From an uncultured Alphaproteobacteria bacterium (GTDB lineage: Bacteria; Pseudomonadota; Alphaproteobacteria; CADEGL01): a stretch of DNA of 64,000 nt. The translations under genes and the position numbers were made by a program. The notes below the pieces were generated by a model. That model had not been told where the DNA came from. It ran no database searches and was given only the letters and a program-made list of their open reading frames with translations. The DNA lies in NCBI GenBank assembly GCA_902826885.1, contig CADEGL010000002.1, positions 24,733 to 88,732 on the forward strand, written 5' to 3'. How positions within the stretch are numbered: position 1 is the stretch's first letter; each line of letters opens with the position of its first letter. This document shows positions 39,679 through 51,807 of this stretch, piece after piece.

Positions 39679-40215
39679 ATGAACTCCTTCGAATTCAATA
39701 AGATCGCCGGCGCGTTCCTGATGTCGCTCCTGATCATCACGGTGATCGGCCATATCGGAAACTTCATCATCCCCAAGCCGGTCGTCCAGCACGAGGACGC
39801 GGGCCACGAGGTCAATGCCGCCCCGGCCGCCGCCGCCGTCCCCGAGGCGCCGCCGAAGCCCATCGCGGAGCTTCTGAAGACGGCCAGCGCCGAGGAAGGC
39901 GCCAAGGTCTTCAAAACCAAGTGCACAAGCTGCCACAACTCGGAGAAGGGTGGCGCCAACAAGGTCGGCCCCAACCTGTGGAACATCGTGGGCGACACGA
40001 AGGGCGATCCGCATTTGAACTTCAACTTCTCCGACGCCATGAAGGCCAAGGGCGGCACCTGGACGTATGACGATCTGAGCGCGTTCCTCTTGAACCCCAA
40101 GGGCTTCATCCCGGGCACCCGCATGACCTTCGTCGGCCTGAAGAAGGACGAAGAGCGCGCGAACGTCATCGCCTTCCTGCGCGCCCAGTCGGATTCGCCG
40201 AAGCCGCTGCCGTAA
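39679..40215 (+). CDS. cycM: Membrane-anchored class I cytochrome c (CycM-like)
   Basis: An electron carrier between the bc1 complex and terminal oxidase. The 178-residue product has an N-terminal membrane anchor ([19 protein letters not shown]), an Ala/Pro linker (about 45-65) and a cytochrome c domain with heme motif CTSCH near residue 80 and the axial Met in PGTRMTF near 152. [11 protein letters not shown] is typical of the c2/c552 group. The position divergent from kdsB-pheA is conserved in alphaproteobacteria. Confidence 0.93.
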   Translation: MNSFEFNKIAGAFLMSLLIITVIGHIGNFIIPKPVVQHEDAGHEVNAAPAAAAVPEAPPKPIAELLKTASAEEGAKVFKTKCTSCHNSEKGGANKVGPNLWNIVGDTKGDPHLNFNFSDAMKAKGGTWTYDDLSAFLLNPKGFIPGTRMTFVGLKKDEERANVIAFLRAQSDSPKPLP

Positions 40216-40260
40216 TCCCGGGCGTCCGCGCCGCCGGTTCGCGGCCAAGGAAACGGACGC

Positions 40261-41046
40261 ATGAAAGATGCCGCCTGCCCCGATCGACTGATCGCGCTCA
40301 CGCACCGCATGGCGGATGCGGCGGGCGCGATCGCGCGCCGCTATTTCCGCACCCCCTTCGACGTCATCTCCAAGGACGACGAAAGCCCGGTGACCATCGC
40401 CGACCGCGAGGTCGAGGCCGCCATCCGCACGCTGATCGCGGCCGAATGCCCGGAGCACGGCATCATCGGCGAAGAGCACGGCACCGAACGGGCGGACGCG
40501 GAGCATGTCTGGGTCATCGATCCCATCGACGGTACGCGCGCCTTCATCACCGGCATGCCTCTGTTCGGCACGCTGATCGCCCTGCTCCGGAACGGGAAGC
40601 CCATCCTGGGTGTGATCGACCAGCCGATCTCGAACGAACGCTGGATCGGCGCGGCCGGGCATCCGACGATGTTCAACGGCAAGCCCGCGAAATGCCGGCC
40701 ATGCCCCGAACTGGCCGCGGCGTCCCTGATGTCGACCTCGCCGGACATGTACGATCCGCCCGCCAATGGCGCGCCCTTTGGCCGCCTGCGCCAGGCCGTG
40801 CGCTTCACCCGCTTCGGCGGCGATTGCTATGCCTTCGGCCTGTTGGCCAGCGGCTTCATCGATGTGATGACCGAGGCCATGCTCAAACCCTACGACTATT
40901 GCGCTCTGGTGCCCGTGGTCGAGGGCGCGGGGGGCAAGATCACCGATTGGGAAGGCCGTCCGCTGGATTTGCGTTCCGACGGGCGTGTCCTGGCGGCGGG
41001 CGATCCGCGCGCCCACGAACAGGCGCTTAAAATCCTGCGCGGCTGA
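40261..41046 (+). CDS. hisN: Inositol monophosphatase-family phosphatase, probably histidinol-phosphatase (HisN-like)
   Basis: A Mg-dependent phosphomonoesterase of 261 residues. The metal-site motifs are GEEHG near residue 76, DPIDGTRAFITGMPLFGTL near 90 and YDYCALVPVVEGAGGKITDW near 210. The substitution pattern around IDGTRAFITG matches the HisN type of histidinol-phosphate phosphatase rather than SuhB; inositol or other phosphates remain possible. It starts 45 bp after the cytochrome gene, and yejA follows 61 bp downstream. Confidence 0.8.
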   Translation: MKDAACPDRLIALTHRMADAAGAIARRYFRTPFDVISKDDESPVTIADREVEAAIRTLIAAECPEHGIIGEEHGTERADAEHVWVIDPIDGTRAFITGMPLFGTLIALLRNGKPILGVIDQPISNERWIGAAGHPTMFNGKPAKCRPCPELAAASLMSTSPDMYDPPANGAPFGRLRQAVRFTRFGGDCYAFGLLASGFIDVMTEAMLKPYDYCALVPVVEGAGGKITDWEGRPLDLRSDGRVLAAGDPRAHEQALKILRG

Positions 41047-41107
41047 CAATACAAACGGGCTGTGAGCCTTGCGGCCTCTGGCGGGAGTTTCTAGGCTTTC
41101 GTCCGTC

Positions 41108-42955
41108 ATGCGCCTCGCCCGCGTCGCCGCCGCCGTACTCCTTACAGTCGCAGCGTCGAGCGCCAGCGCCGCCGATGGCGGCATCACCAAAAGCCATGGC
41201 ATCGCGATCCACGGCGGGCCGGGCTATCCCGCCAACTTCACCCACTTCTCCTATGTCGATCCCAACGCGCCCAAGGGCGGCAGCGTGCGCCTGTCGGCCT
41301 TCGGCACCTTCGACAATCTGAATCCCTACATCCTCAAGGGCACGGCGGCGCCTCCCGGCGGCGTGTTCGAATCGCTGATGACCTCGTCCGCGGACGAGGC
41401 CAACACCGAATACGGGCTGATCGCCGAATCCATCGAGACGCCGGCCGATCGTTCCTGGGCCATCTTCAACCTGCGGCCCGAGGCGCGCTGGCACGACGGC
41501 AAGCCGATCACGGCGGACGATGTCGTGTTCTCGTTCGATATCATCAAGGCGAAAGGGCACCCTCAGTATCGCGCCTACTACAAGAACGTGACCAAGGCCG
41601 AGAAACTGGGGCCCTTGCGCGTGAAATTTAGCTTCTCGGGCGGCGAGAACCAGGAACTGCCGGTGATCATCGGCCAGCTTCCCGTTCTGCCCAAGCATTA
41701 CTGGGAAGGGCGCGACTTCACGCGCGCGACCTTGGAGCCGCCGCTCGGCAGCGGTCCCTATAAGGTCGAGCAGGTCGACCCCGGACGCTCGATCACCTTC
41801 CGCCGTGTCGAAAACTATTGGGGCGCCAAGCTGCCGGTGCGCGTGGGGACGGCGAACTTCGACGTCATCCGTTACGAGTACTACCGCGACCGCACCGTGC
41901 AGCGCGAAGCCTTCAAGGCCGGCGAGTTCGACCTGTTTCTGGAGAACACGGCCAAGGACTGGGCGCTTTCTTACGACTTCCCCGCCCTGCGCGCGGGCTT
42001 GGTGAAGAAAGAAGAGATCCGGCACGAGCTGCCCACCGGCATGCAGGGCTTCGCCTTCAACACGCGCCGCGCCATGTTCCAAGATGTTCGTGTGCGCCAG
42101 GCGCTGGGCGAGGTGTTCGATTTCGAGTGGATGAACAAGGCGCTGTTCTTCGGCCAGTACACGCGCACCAACAGCTATTTCTCGAATTCCGAACTGGCGT
42201 CGAGCGGCCTGCCGAGCGCGGCGGAACTGAAAATCCTAGAGCCCTATCGCGGCCGCATCCCCGAGCAGGTCTTCACCCAGGAATACAAGGTGCCGGCGAC
42301 CGACGGCAGCGGGAACATCCGCGACAACATGCGCCGCGCCTTCGCGCTGTTGAAGGAGGCGGGCTGGGTCGTCCGCGACGGCAGGCTGGTCAACGAGAAG
42401 ACCGGCCAGCCTTTCGAGTTCGAGCTTCTGCTCGATTCCCCCGCCTTCGAGCGCGTGGGCCTGGCCTACGCGCGCAATCTGAAGCGGCTGGGCGTGACCA
42501 TGCGCATCCGCACGGTGGATACCGCGCAGTACCAGCGGCGCATCGATAATTTCGACTTCGACATGACGGTCGAGGTCTTCGCCCAGTCTCTCTCGCCCGG
42601 CAACGAGCAGCGCGACTTTTGGGGCTCGCTGGCCGCCGGCGAACCGGGCAGCCGGAATATCATCGGCATCAAGGACCCGGTGGTGGACGAACTGATCAAT
42701 ATTCTGATCGCGGCGCCCGACCGGCAAAGCCTGATCGACCGCACCCGCGCGTTGGACCGCGTCCTTCTATGGAACTTCTACGTCATTCCCAATTGGCACA
42801 GCCGGACCTTCCGCGTGGTCTACTGGGATATGTTCGGCCACCCGTCCGTGGCGCCTAAGTACGATTTCGGGTTCAACGCGTGGTGGATCGACGCCGTCAA
42901 GGCGGCCTCCCTGCCGGACCGCCGCCGCGCCATGCAATCCCAAGAGAAGAAGTAG
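41108..42955 (+). CDS. yejA: Peptide-type ABC transporter solute-binding protein (YejA-like)
   Basis: A periplasmic SBP family 5 protein of 615 residues. The signal peptide is cleaved near SSASA-ADGG (residue about 23). The mature protein has the YejA-like start [13 protein letters not shown], the SBP_bac_5 signature [20 protein letters not shown] near 120 and [20 protein letters not shown]. It delivers an oligopeptide or peptide-like compound to YejBE. The ATG at 41108 begins the signal peptide; the ATG at 41069 is 13 codons earlier. The permease gene follows after 5 bp. Confidence 0.92.
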   Translation: MRLARVAAAVLLTVAASSASAADGGITKSHGIAIHGGPGYPANFTHFSYVDPNAPKGGSVRLSAFGTFDNLNPYILKGTAAPPGGVFESLMTSSADEANTEYGLIAESIETPADRSWAIFNLRPEARWHDGKPITADDVVFSFDIIKAKGHPQYRAYYKNVTKAEKLGPLRVKFSFSGGENQELPVIIGQLPVLPKHYWEGRDFTRATLEPPLGSGPYKVEQVDPGRSITFRRVENYWGAKLPVRVGTANFDVIRYEYYRDRTVQREAFKAGEFDLFLENTAKDWALSYDFPALRAGLVKKEEIRHELPTGMQGFAFNTRRAMFQDVRVRQALGEVFDFEWMNKALFFGQYTRTNSYFSNSELASSGLPSAAELKILEPYRGRIPEQVFTQEYKVPATDGSGNIRDNMRRAFALLKEAGWVVRDGRLVNEKTGQPFEFELLLDSPAFERVGLAYARNLKRLGVTMRIRTVDTAQYQRRIDNFDFDMTVEVFAQSLSPGNEQRDFWGSLAAGEPGSRNIIGIKDPVVDELINILIAAPDRQSLIDRTRALDRVLLWNFYVIPNWHSRTFRVVYWDMFGHPSVAPKYDFGFNAWWIDAVKAASLPDRRRAMQSQEKK

Positions 42956-42960
42956 GCGCG

Positions 42961-44079
42961 ATGCTGGCTTATGTGATCCGGCGCCTTCTGTTCGTAATCC
43001 CCACCTTGTTGGGGATCATGACCATCAATTTCATCATCGTGCAGGCCGCGCCCGGCGGGCCGGTGGAACAGTTGATCGCCCAAATTCAGGGCCGCGGGTC
43101 GGAAGCCACCGCGCGCGTGGCGGGCTCGGCCAAGGGCGACACCGCGGCCCCGTCTTCGGCATCCGCCACCAGCCAATCCTCGGCCGGCGAGACCAGCCGC
43201 TATCGCGGCGCGCGGGGCCTCGACCCCGAATTCATCAAGGAGATCGAGCGGCTCTACGGCTTCGACAAGCCGCCCGCGGAGCGCTTCGTGAAGATGCTTC
43301 GCAACTATGCCATGTTCGATTTCGGCAACAGTTTCTTCCGCGACCGGCCGGTCATCGACCTGGTGATCGAGAAGCTGCCGGTTTCGATCTCGCTCGGTAT
43401 CTGGACCACTCTCCTCGTCTATCTGATCTCGATTCCGCTGGGCATCGCCAAGGCCGTGCGCGACGGCTCGCGCTTCGACATGTGGACCAGCGCCGTGATC
43501 GTGGTCGGCTATGCCGTACCCAGCTTCCTGTTCGCGATCCTTCTGGTCGTGCTGTTCGCGGGCGGCAGCTTCTTCTCCTGGTTCCCGTTACGGGGACTCG
43601 TCTCCGACGGCTGGCGCACGATGCCCTGGCCCACCCTCGTGCTCGACTATCTTTGGCACATGGTCCTGCCCGTCTCGGCCCTCGTGATCGGCGGCTTCGC
43701 CGGCCTGACGATGCTGACGAAGAACTCGTTCCTGGAGGAGATCAACAAGAACTACGTGATCACGGCCCGCGCCAAGGGGCTGGACGAGCGGCGCGTCCTG
43801 TTCGGCCACGTCTTCCGCAACGCCATGATCATCGTGATCGCGGGTTTCCCCTCGGCCTTCATCGGCATCCTGTTCACGGGCGCGCTTCTGATCGAGATCA
43901 TCTTCTCGCTCGACGGGCTCGGCCTGCTCGGCTACGAGGCCGCGCTCGGGCGCGACTATCCCGTGATGTTCGGCACGCTGTATTTCTTCACGCTTCTCGG
44001 CTTGATCATGGGCATCGTGCGGGACGTGACCTATGTCCTGGTCGATCCGCGCATCGATTTCGAGAGCCGGGGGGCGTAG
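42961..44079 (+). CDS. yejB: ABC transporter permease YejB
   Basis: A 372-residue inner-membrane permease of the oligopeptide (OppB) type. The first helix is [20 protein letters not shown], with an extended periplasmic Ala/Ser-rich insertion (about 38-85) typical of YejB, then five helices. The EAA loop is [20 protein letters not shown] near residue 265, which contacts the ATPase. The ATG at 42961 is 5 bp after yejA, and the stop abuts yejE. Confidence 0.94.
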   Translation: MLAYVIRRLLFVIPTLLGIMTINFIIVQAAPGGPVEQLIAQIQGRGSEATARVAGSAKGDTAAPSSASATSQSSAGETSRYRGARGLDPEFIKEIERLYGFDKPPAERFVKMLRNYAMFDFGNSFFRDRPVIDLVIEKLPVSISLGIWTTLLVYLISIPLGIAKAVRDGSRFDMWTSAVIVVGYAVPSFLFAILLVVLFAGGSFFSWFPLRGLVSDGWRTMPWPTLVLDYLWHMVLPVSALVIGGFAGLTMLTKNSFLEEINKNYVITARAKGLDERRVLFGHVFRNAMIIVIAGFPSAFIGILFTGALLIEIIFSLDGLGLLGYEAALGRDYPVMFGTLYFFTLLGLIMGIVRDVTYVLVDPRIDFESRGA

Positions 44080-45125
44080 ATGGCCGCATCGCGTTTCCTG
44101 GGCTTCACAATCACGCCGCTGACACGCCGGCGCATCGACAATTTCCGCGCGAACCGCCGGGGCTTCTGGTCGCTGTGGCTGTTCCTGGCGCTGTTCGTCA
44201 CCAGCCTGTTCGCCGAGTTCATCGCCAACGACAAGCCGTTCCTCGTCTATTACGACGGCGGCCTCTATATGCCGATCTTCGAGGCCTATCCCGAAACCAC
44301 GTTCGGCGGAGAATTTCCGACCGAGGCGGACTATCAGGACGCCGCGGTGCGCCAGCTGATCCACGACAAGGGCTGGATGCTAAGCCCCCTGATCCCCTTC
44401 AGCTACGACACGATCATCTTGGATCTGGGGCGGCCCGCGCCGACGCCGCCGTCTTCGCGCAACTGGCTCGGCACGGACGACCAGGCGCGCGACGTGCTGG
44501 CGCGCCTGATCTACGGCTTCCGCATTTCGGTCCTGTTCGGGCTGACCCTGACCTTCTTCAGTTCCATCGTCGGCGTCGCCGCGGGCGCGGTTCAAGGCTA
44601 TTTCGGCGGCTGGACCGACCTTCTTTTCCAGCGCTTCATGGAGGTCTGGGAAGGAATGCCGACGCTGTTCCTTCTGATCATCCTGGCCAGCGTCGTCGAG
44701 CCCAATTTCTGGTGGCTCCTGCTGCTCATGCTCCTGTTCAGCTGGATGAGCCTGGTGGGCGTGGTGCGCGCCGAATTCCTGCGCGCGCGCAATTTCGACT
44801 ATGTCCGCGCGGCACGGGCGCTCGGCGTGCGCGACCGCGTGATCATGTTCAAGCACATGCTGCCCAACGCCATGGTGGCCACGCTGACCTTCCTGCCCTT
44901 CATCACCAGCGGGTCGATCACCACGCTGACCTCGCTGGATTTCCTCGGCTTCGGCATGCCGATAGGCTCGGCGTCGCTCGGCGAGCTTCTGTCGCAGGGC
45001 AAGGCCAATCTCCAAGCGCCGTGGTTGGGATTGACCGGCTTCTTCGTATTGGCTCTCGTTCTGTCGCTGCTGGTCTTTGTCGGCGAGGCCGCGCGCGACG
45101 CTTTCGATCCGAGGAAGACGCTGCG

Positions 45126-45129
<4 letters not shown>
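44080..45129 (+). CDS. yejE: ABC transporter permease YejE
   Basis: A 349-residue second permease (OppC type). The N-terminal RRIDNFRANRRGFWSLWLFL leads the first helix, followed by a periplasmic region (about 50-120), the conserved WLGTDDQARDVLARLIYGFR near 128 and the EAA loop DYVRAARALGVRDRVIMFKH near 240. The start directly follows the yejB stop; the stop overlaps the yejF ATG (ATGA at 45126). Confidence 0.94.
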
Positions 45130-46757
<1,628 letters not shown>

Positions 46758-46758
46758 C

Positions 46759-47685
46759 ATGGTTTTGATGATGAAGAGCGGCGCGGCCCGTATTCCCTGG
46801 TGGCTGGAAGAGTTCAAACGCCAAGCGCCCGATCTGAAGGTTCGCGTCTGGCCGGACGTGGGCGACAAGAAAGACGTCGAATTCGCGTTCGTCTGGGCGC
46901 CCGACCCCGGCGACATGGCGACCTACCCGAACCTGAAGGCCATCTTCTCGATGGGCGCGGGTGTCGACCATCTGTTCAAGGACCCGGATCTTCCCAATCT
47001 GCCGATCACGCGCGTGGTCGACATCAACATGACGCGGCGCATGACCGAGTTCATCGTGCTTCAGGTGCTGCGCCATCATCGGCAGCAGCCCGCCTACGAC
47101 GCGCTTCAGCGCGAGAGCAAGTGGCAGGAGCTGAAGCAGCCGGCCGCCGACCAGCGCACGGTCGGCATGCTGGGCATGGGAGCCCTGGGCTCGGATGCGG
47201 CCAAGAAGCTGTCCGGCCTGGGCTTTAACGTCGTCGGTTGGAGCCGCACGAAGAAGAAGGTGCCCAAGGTAAAAAGCTATGCCGGAGCGAAGCAGTTCAA
47301 CAAATTCCTGAGCCTGAGCGAGATTCTGGTCTGCCTGTTGCCGTTGACCAAGGAGACCGAAAATCTCCTGGATAAGGATGCATTCGCCATGCTGCCCAAG
47401 GGCGCGTCCTTCGTGAACGCGGGCCGCGGCGAGCAGGTGGTGGATGCCGACCTGATCGCGGCGCTGGATTCCGGTCATATGTCTCACGCCACGCTGGACG
47501 TCTTCCGCAAGGAGCCGCTGCCGGCGGACCATCCTTACTGGTCGAACCCGAAGGTGACGGTGATGCCGCATGTGGCCAGCTATACCGACCCACGCACGGT
47601 GGTAAGCCAGGTGCTGGAGAATATGCGCCGCGCCCGCGCGGGCGAGCCGCTGCTCAACACCGTCGACATCAAGTTGGGGTACTGA
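46759..47685 (+). CDS. GhrA-type D-2-hydroxyacid dehydrogenase, copy 1
   Basis: Reduces glyoxylate, hydroxypyruvate or another 2-oxoacid with NAD(P)H. The 308-residue product has the nucleotide motif GMLGMGALGSDAA near residue 135 and the catalytic triad Arg in NAGRGEQ, Glu in RKEPLPADHPYW and His in MPHVASY. It starts 1 bp after yejF, so it is in the transporter operon. It differs from the next two copies in DVFRKEP (they have DVFFPEP). Confidence 0.87.
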   Translation: MVLMMKSGAARIPWWLEEFKRQAPDLKVRVWPDVGDKKDVEFAFVWAPDPGDMATYPNLKAIFSMGAGVDHLFKDPDLPNLPITRVVDINMTRRMTEFIVLQVLRHHRQQPAYDALQRESKWQELKQPAADQRTVGMLGMGALGSDAAKKLSGLGFNVVGWSRTKKKVPKVKSYAGAKQFNKFLSLSEILVCLLPLTKETENLLDKDAFAMLPKGASFVNAGRGEQVVDADLIAALDSGHMSHATLDVFRKEPLPADHPYWSNPKVTVMPHVASYTDPRTVVSQVLENMRRARAGEPLLNTVDIKLGY

Positions 47686-47686
47686 G

Positions 47687-48622
47687 ATGGGCGCGCTTCT
47701 GTTCCACAGCCCGTTCGACGATCCCGAAGCCTGGCGCGCGCTCTTCGCCAAGGAGATGCCGGACCTGCCCGTGCGGGTCTGGCCCGATGCGGGCGGCGAT
47801 CCGGCCGAGATCGAGTTCGGCTTCATCCAAAGCCTGCAGCCGGGTGAGTTGAAGAAGTTCCCCAACCTGAAAGCCGTCTTCTCCGGCGGCGCGGGCGTGG
47901 ATCACTTGTTGAAGGACCCGGAATATCCGCGCCATGTGCCGATCGTGAAGATCGTGCAGAAGCAGATGACGCTCGGCATGACGCAGTATGTCGTGCTGCA
48001 GGTCCTGCGCCTGCACCGGCAGCAACCGGCCTATCAGGCCCAGCAGCGCGAGCATGTCTGGAAGGAATTGCCGCAGCCCGGCGCCTGGGACCGCACGGTC
48101 GGCATCATGGGGCTGGGTTCATTGGGGAGCGCGGCCGCCAAGGCGCTGGCCGATCTTGGCTTCAAGGTGCGCGGCTGGAGCCGCACCAAGAAACGCATCA
48201 AGGATATCGCGTGCTTCCACGGCGCGGACGGGCTGGAGCCGTTTCTGAAGGAAACCGAGATCCTGGTCTGCATGCTGCCGCTGACCGCCGAGACCACGGG
48301 CCTGATCGACGCGCGGCTTCTTTCCATGCTGCCCAAGGGGGCTTGCTTCATCAACGTCGCACGCGGCAAGCAGCATGTGGACGCCGATCTTCTGGCCGCG
48401 CTCGATTCGGGCCAGCTGTCCCACGTCACGCTCGATGTATTCTTCCCCGAGCCGCTGGCGGCCGATCACCCGTATTGGCGGCATCCAAAGGTGACCGTGA
48501 CGCCGCACAAAGCGGGTAATTCCAGCCGTGAAGCCGTCATCCGCGACACGCTGGAGAACATCCGGGGTTTCCGATCCGGCAAGAAGCTGCGTCACACGGT
48601 GAATATGAGCGCCGGTTACTAG
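47687..48622 (+). CDS. GhrA-type D-2-hydroxyacid dehydrogenase, copy 2
   Basis: A 311-residue paralog of its two neighbours. The NAD(P) motif is GIMGLGSLGSAAAKA, the catalytic Arg is in NVARGKQ, the Glu in FFPEPLAADHPYW and the His in TPHKAGN. The N terminus ALLFHSPFDDPEAWRALFAK matches copy 3 more closely than copy 1. It starts 1 bp after copy 1, indicating translational coupling. The substrate is not predictable; all catalytic residues are retained. Confidence 0.87.
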   Translation: MGALLFHSPFDDPEAWRALFAKEMPDLPVRVWPDAGGDPAEIEFGFIQSLQPGELKKFPNLKAVFSGGAGVDHLLKDPEYPRHVPIVKIVQKQMTLGMTQYVVLQVLRLHRQQPAYQAQQREHVWKELPQPGAWDRTVGIMGLGSLGSAAAKALADLGFKVRGWSRTKKRIKDIACFHGADGLEPFLKETEILVCMLPLTAETTGLIDARLLSMLPKGACFINVARGKQHVDADLLAALDSGQLSHVTLDVFFPEPLAADHPYWRHPKVTVTPHKAGNSSREAVIRDTLENIRGFRSGKKLRHTVNMSAGY

Positions 48623-48680
48623 TGACCCCGGCCATCCGCATTTGCTAGAACCCGCGACGGCTTGATAGGGGGAGACGTCC

Positions 48681-49610
48681 ATGGCGCTCGTATTCAAAAG
48701 CGTGTTCGACGATCCGGTGGCTTGGACCAAGCGGCTGCAGGAGCAGGTACCGGGCCTCGAGGTGCGGGTGTGGCCGGACGTCGGCCGTGTCGAGGACGTG
48801 GAATACGTCCTGGCCTGGAAACCCGAACCCGGCGATCTGAAACGCTATCCCAACCTTAAGGTCATCCTGTCGCTGGCGGCGGGCGTCGATCACATCTTCG
48901 CCGACCCGCATCTGCCCAAGGGCGTGCCGGTCTGCCGCATCGTCGACCCCGACCTGACCGCGCAGATGAGCGAGTACGCCATCTACGGCGTGCTGCATTA
49001 CCACCGCCGCATGCCAGGCTATGTCGAGGCGCAGAAGCAGCGCAAATGGACCAAGCTCGGCCGCGGCGACACGGCCAACACCAGCGTCGGCGTCATGGGC
49101 ATCGGCCAGATCGGCGCCGACACGGCGAAGAAACTGGCGGCTTTGGGCTTCCAGGTTCATGGCTGGAGCCGCACGTCGAAGACGGTGCCCGGCATCACCT
49201 GCCACCACGGCGAAGCGGGTCTCAAGCCGTTCATGGCCGCGTGCCAGTATCTCGTCTGCGTTCTGCCGCTGACCGACGCGACCAAGGGCATCCTGAACAA
49301 GAAGACCTTGGCGATGCTGCCCAAGGGCGCCTATGTCATCAACATGGCGCGCGGGCTGCACGTGGTCGACGCCGATATGATCGCGGCGCTCGATTCTGGA
49401 CACTTGGCCGGCGCGATGCTGGATGTGTTCTTCCCCGAGCCCCTGCCCGCCGATCATCCCTACTGGACACACCCCAAGGTGATCGTGACGCCGCACATCG
49501 CGGGCGATCCGAACCCGGACACCGCCGCGCAGCAGGTGGGCGAAAACATCAAGCGCACCCGCGCGGGCAAGCCGCTCATCAATGAAGTGAATCCCGACGC
49601 GGCCTACTGA
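48681..49610 (+). CDS. GhrA-type D-2-hydroxyacid dehydrogenase, copy 3
   Basis: A 309-residue paralog. The NAD(P) motif is GVMGIGQIGADTAKK, the Arg is in NMARGLH, the Glu in FFPEPLPADHPYW and the His in TPHIAGD. A strong ribosome-binding site, AGGGGGAGA (48667-48675), precedes the ATG at 48681, and a 58-bp gap separates it from copy 2. It may therefore also be expressed separately. Convergent with the aminopeptidase gene 3 bp downstream. Confidence 0.87.
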   Translation: MALVFKSVFDDPVAWTKRLQEQVPGLEVRVWPDVGRVEDVEYVLAWKPEPGDLKRYPNLKVILSLAAGVDHIFADPHLPKGVPVCRIVDPDLTAQMSEYAIYGVLHYHRRMPGYVEAQKQRKWTKLGRGDTANTSVGVMGIGQIGADTAKKLAALGFQVHGWSRTSKTVPGITCHHGEAGLKPFMAACQYLVCVLPLTDATKGILNKKTLAMLPKGAYVINMARGLHVVDADMIAALDSGHLAGAMLDVFFPEPLPADHPYWTHPKVIVTPHIAGDPNPDTAAQQVGENIKRTRAGKPLINEVNPDAAY

Positions 49611-49613
49611 ACG

Positions 49614-50993
49614 TCAGCGCGCGTAGCGCTCGGCGATCAGGCTGAACAGCGCGCGCATGCCTTGCGCTTCACCGCCACGGGGGCGGCCCGGACGCGGTCC
49701 GGGGTTCCAGCCCATCATGTCGAGGTGGACCCACGCGCGTTTGTCGGAGACGAACCGCTCCAGATAGAGCGCGGCCGTGATGGCGCCCGCGAACGGCCCG
49801 TCGGAGATGTTGTTGAGATCGGCCACCTTGCTGTCGAGGGTGGCGCGGTAGCCGGGCCACAGCGGCAGGCGCCAGAGCGGATCGCTCTCGCGCTTCGAAG
49901 CCGCCATCAACGCATCGGCCACCTTGTCGTCGTTGGTGAACAGGGCCGGCATGTCGGGCCCCAGCGCCACGCGCGCGGCGCCGGTCAAGGTCGCGCAATC
50001 GACGATCAGATCGGGCTGCTCGCGGTCGGCCTCGGCCAACGCATCGCACAAAATCAACCGGCCTTCGGCATCCGTGTTGCCGATTTCGACCGTCAGCCCC
50101 TTGCGCGTGCGGATGACATCGAGCGGCCGCATGGCGTTGCCTGAGACGCTGTTCTCGACCGCGGGCACCAGGACGCGCAAGCGGACACGCAGCTTGGCGC
50201 CCATGATCATGGCGGCCAGCCCCAAGATCTGCGCCGCGCCGCCCATGTCCTTCTTCATCAGGAGCATGTTGCCGGAGCCCTTGAGATCGAGCCCGCCCGT
50301 GTCGAAGCACACACCCTTGCCGACCAGCGTGACCTTGGGATCGCCCGCCCGGCCCCAGCGGATGTCGATCAGACGCGGCGCACGGGTGCTCGCGCGGCCC
50401 ACGGCGTGAATGGTGGGATAGTTCCTCTTCAGCAACGCGTCGCCGACGATCGCGCCGAACTGCGCGCGGTGCCGCTTCGCGAGCTTACGCGCCTCGGCCG
50501 CCAGCTCGGCCGGCCCCATGTCGTTAGCCGGTGTGTTGATCAGATCGCGGACGAGGAACGTAGCCTCGGCCGTGCGTTCGACATGACCGCGATCGGCGCC
50601 CTTCGGCCAGACGAGCGCGCGCGGCCGGTCCTTGCGCGCTTTGTAACGGGTGAACGCGTACGCTCCGAACGCCCAGCCGAGCGCCGCACGCGTCGCGGCC
50701 TCTCGCGGCAACGTCGTGTCGAACGCGTAACTGCCGGCCGGCAGTTTTTCGCGCACGCTCGCGTACGCCCATGGCGTCTCGCCCGTGCCGATGCCGACCA
50801 ACACGCGCGCGAGGTGTCCATTCGTCCCGGGCACGGTCAACACGGTTTCCGGAGACGCATCGAAGCCGGATTCTTTTACCCACCGGCGCAACGGCGCGCT
50901 CTGGCCCGCGAGAAATTTTGCCAGCATCGAGGCACGCAGCACGGTGATCGGAACGGTGCCGCGTTCGGGCCGGGGCAGGAAAAGTCCGCGCAT
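49614..50993 (-). CDS. M17 leucyl aminopeptidase-family protein
   Basis: A 459-residue two-metal aminopeptidase. The C-terminal catalytic domain shows the metal-ligand motifs GKGVCFDTGGLDLKG (Lys and Asp), MKKDMGGAAQ and the family signature NTDAEGRL near residue 310. The N-terminal macro-like domain (about 1-150) is divergent from PepA. It cleaves N-terminal residues from peptides in the cytoplasm. The ATG at 50993 is preferred; in-frame sequence further upstream crosses the promoter and GST regions in shadow frames. It could process peptides imported by the Yej system next door. Confidence 0.9.
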   Translation of the reverse strand: MRGLFLPRPERGTVPITVLRASMLAKFLAGQSAPLRRWVKESGFDASPETVLTVPGTNGHLARVLVGIGTGETPWAYASVREKLPAGSYAFDTTLPREAATRAALGWAFGAYAFTRYKARKDRPRALVWPKGADRGHVERTAEATFLVRDLINTPANDMGPAELAAEARKLAKRHRAQFGAIVGDALLKRNYPTIHAVGRASTRAPRLIDIRWGRAGDPKVTLVGKGVCFDTGGLDLKGSGNMLLMKKDMGGAAQILGLAAMIMGAKLRVRLRVLVPAVENSVSGNAMRPLDVIRTRKGLTVEIGNTDAEGRLILCDALAEADREQPDLIVDCATLTGAARVALGPDMPALFTNDDKVADALMAASKRESDPLWRLPLWPGYRATLDSKVADLNNISDGPFAGAITAALYLERFVSDKRAWVHLDMMGWNPGPRPGRPRGGEAQGMRALFSLIAERYAR

Positions 50994-51146
50994 GGATAAC
51001 CTCGTTCCGTCACAAAATCGCAAAAGCGCCGGCAGCATGGACCGCTTCCAGCACGCTGAAAAGCCCCAACGGGACCGCGATCGGCGCTTGCCAGAAGCCG
51101 CTTCATCCCCTCCAATGGCGCCGCTCACGTTCCCCGGGAGGAGCAC

Positions 51147-51800
51147 ATGGCCGACTGGACCATCGTGGTCGCCAACAAGAATTATTCGTCTTGGTCCCTG
51201 CGCGGCTGGCTGGCCCTCAAGCAGACCGGCGCCGCGTTCGAGGAGATCGTCATCCCTCTCGACGAGCCGACCACGCGCGAGCAGATCCTGCGTCATTCTC
51301 CGTCGGGTAAATTGCCCTTGCTGAAGCACGGCGAGACCACCGTGTGGGAATCGCTGGCCATCGGCGAGTATCTGGCCGAACAGTTTCCCCAGGCCGGCCT
51401 GTGGCCCCAGGATGCCGGCGCGCGCGCCTACGCGCGTTCCATCTCGACCGAGATGGCGACCAATTTCATGGCCACGCGCCAGAACATGCCCATGAACATG
51501 CGCGCCTCCCATGCCGGCAAAGGCATGGGTGCCGGCGTGCAGGACGAGATCAACCGCATCAGCGCGATCTGGCGCCATTGCCGCGAGCGTTTCGGCAAGG
51601 ATGGGCCGTTCCTGTTCGGCGCCTTCTCGATGGCCGATGCCATGTACGCGCCGGTCGCCTCGCGCTTCACGACCTATCACGTCAAGCTGGACGAAGTGTC
51701 CGAGGCCTACCGCCAGGCCATTCTGGCCCACCCGCCTTATCAGGAATGGTTCGCGGCGGCGAAGAAAGAGCCTTGGATCATTCCGAAGTACGAGCTGTGA
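51147..51800 (+). CDS. Glutathione S-transferase family protein
   Basis: A 217-residue protein with an N-terminal thioredoxin fold (about 1-80; WTIVVANKNYSSWSLRGWLA, a likely Ser of the active site in NYSSWS) and a helical C-terminal domain (about 90-215). The glutathione-binding PS motif is HSPSGKLPLLKHG, followed by WESLAIGEYLAEQ. The layout matches small bacterial YfcF/GstA-like proteins. The ATG at 51147 follows GGGAGGAG. Role in detoxification or maleylacetoacetate-like isomerisation is not decidable here. Confidence 0.9.
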   Translation: MADWTIVVANKNYSSWSLRGWLALKQTGAAFEEIVIPLDEPTTREQILRHSPSGKLPLLKHGETTVWESLAIGEYLAEQFPQAGLWPQDAGARAYARSISTEMATNFMATRQNMPMNMRASHAGKGMGAGVQDEINRISAIWRHCRERFGKDGPFLFGAFSMADAMYAPVASRFTTYHVKLDEVSEAYRQAILAHPPYQEWFAAAKKEPWIIPKYEL

Positions 51801-51807
51801 CAGGCTC

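Noticed and set aside
43482-45125. Open frame continuous with yejF that would give a protein of over 1000 residues
   Set aside because: This part is an out-of-frame reading of yejB and yejE, rich in Arg, Pro and Ala with no domain match; yejF starts at 45126.
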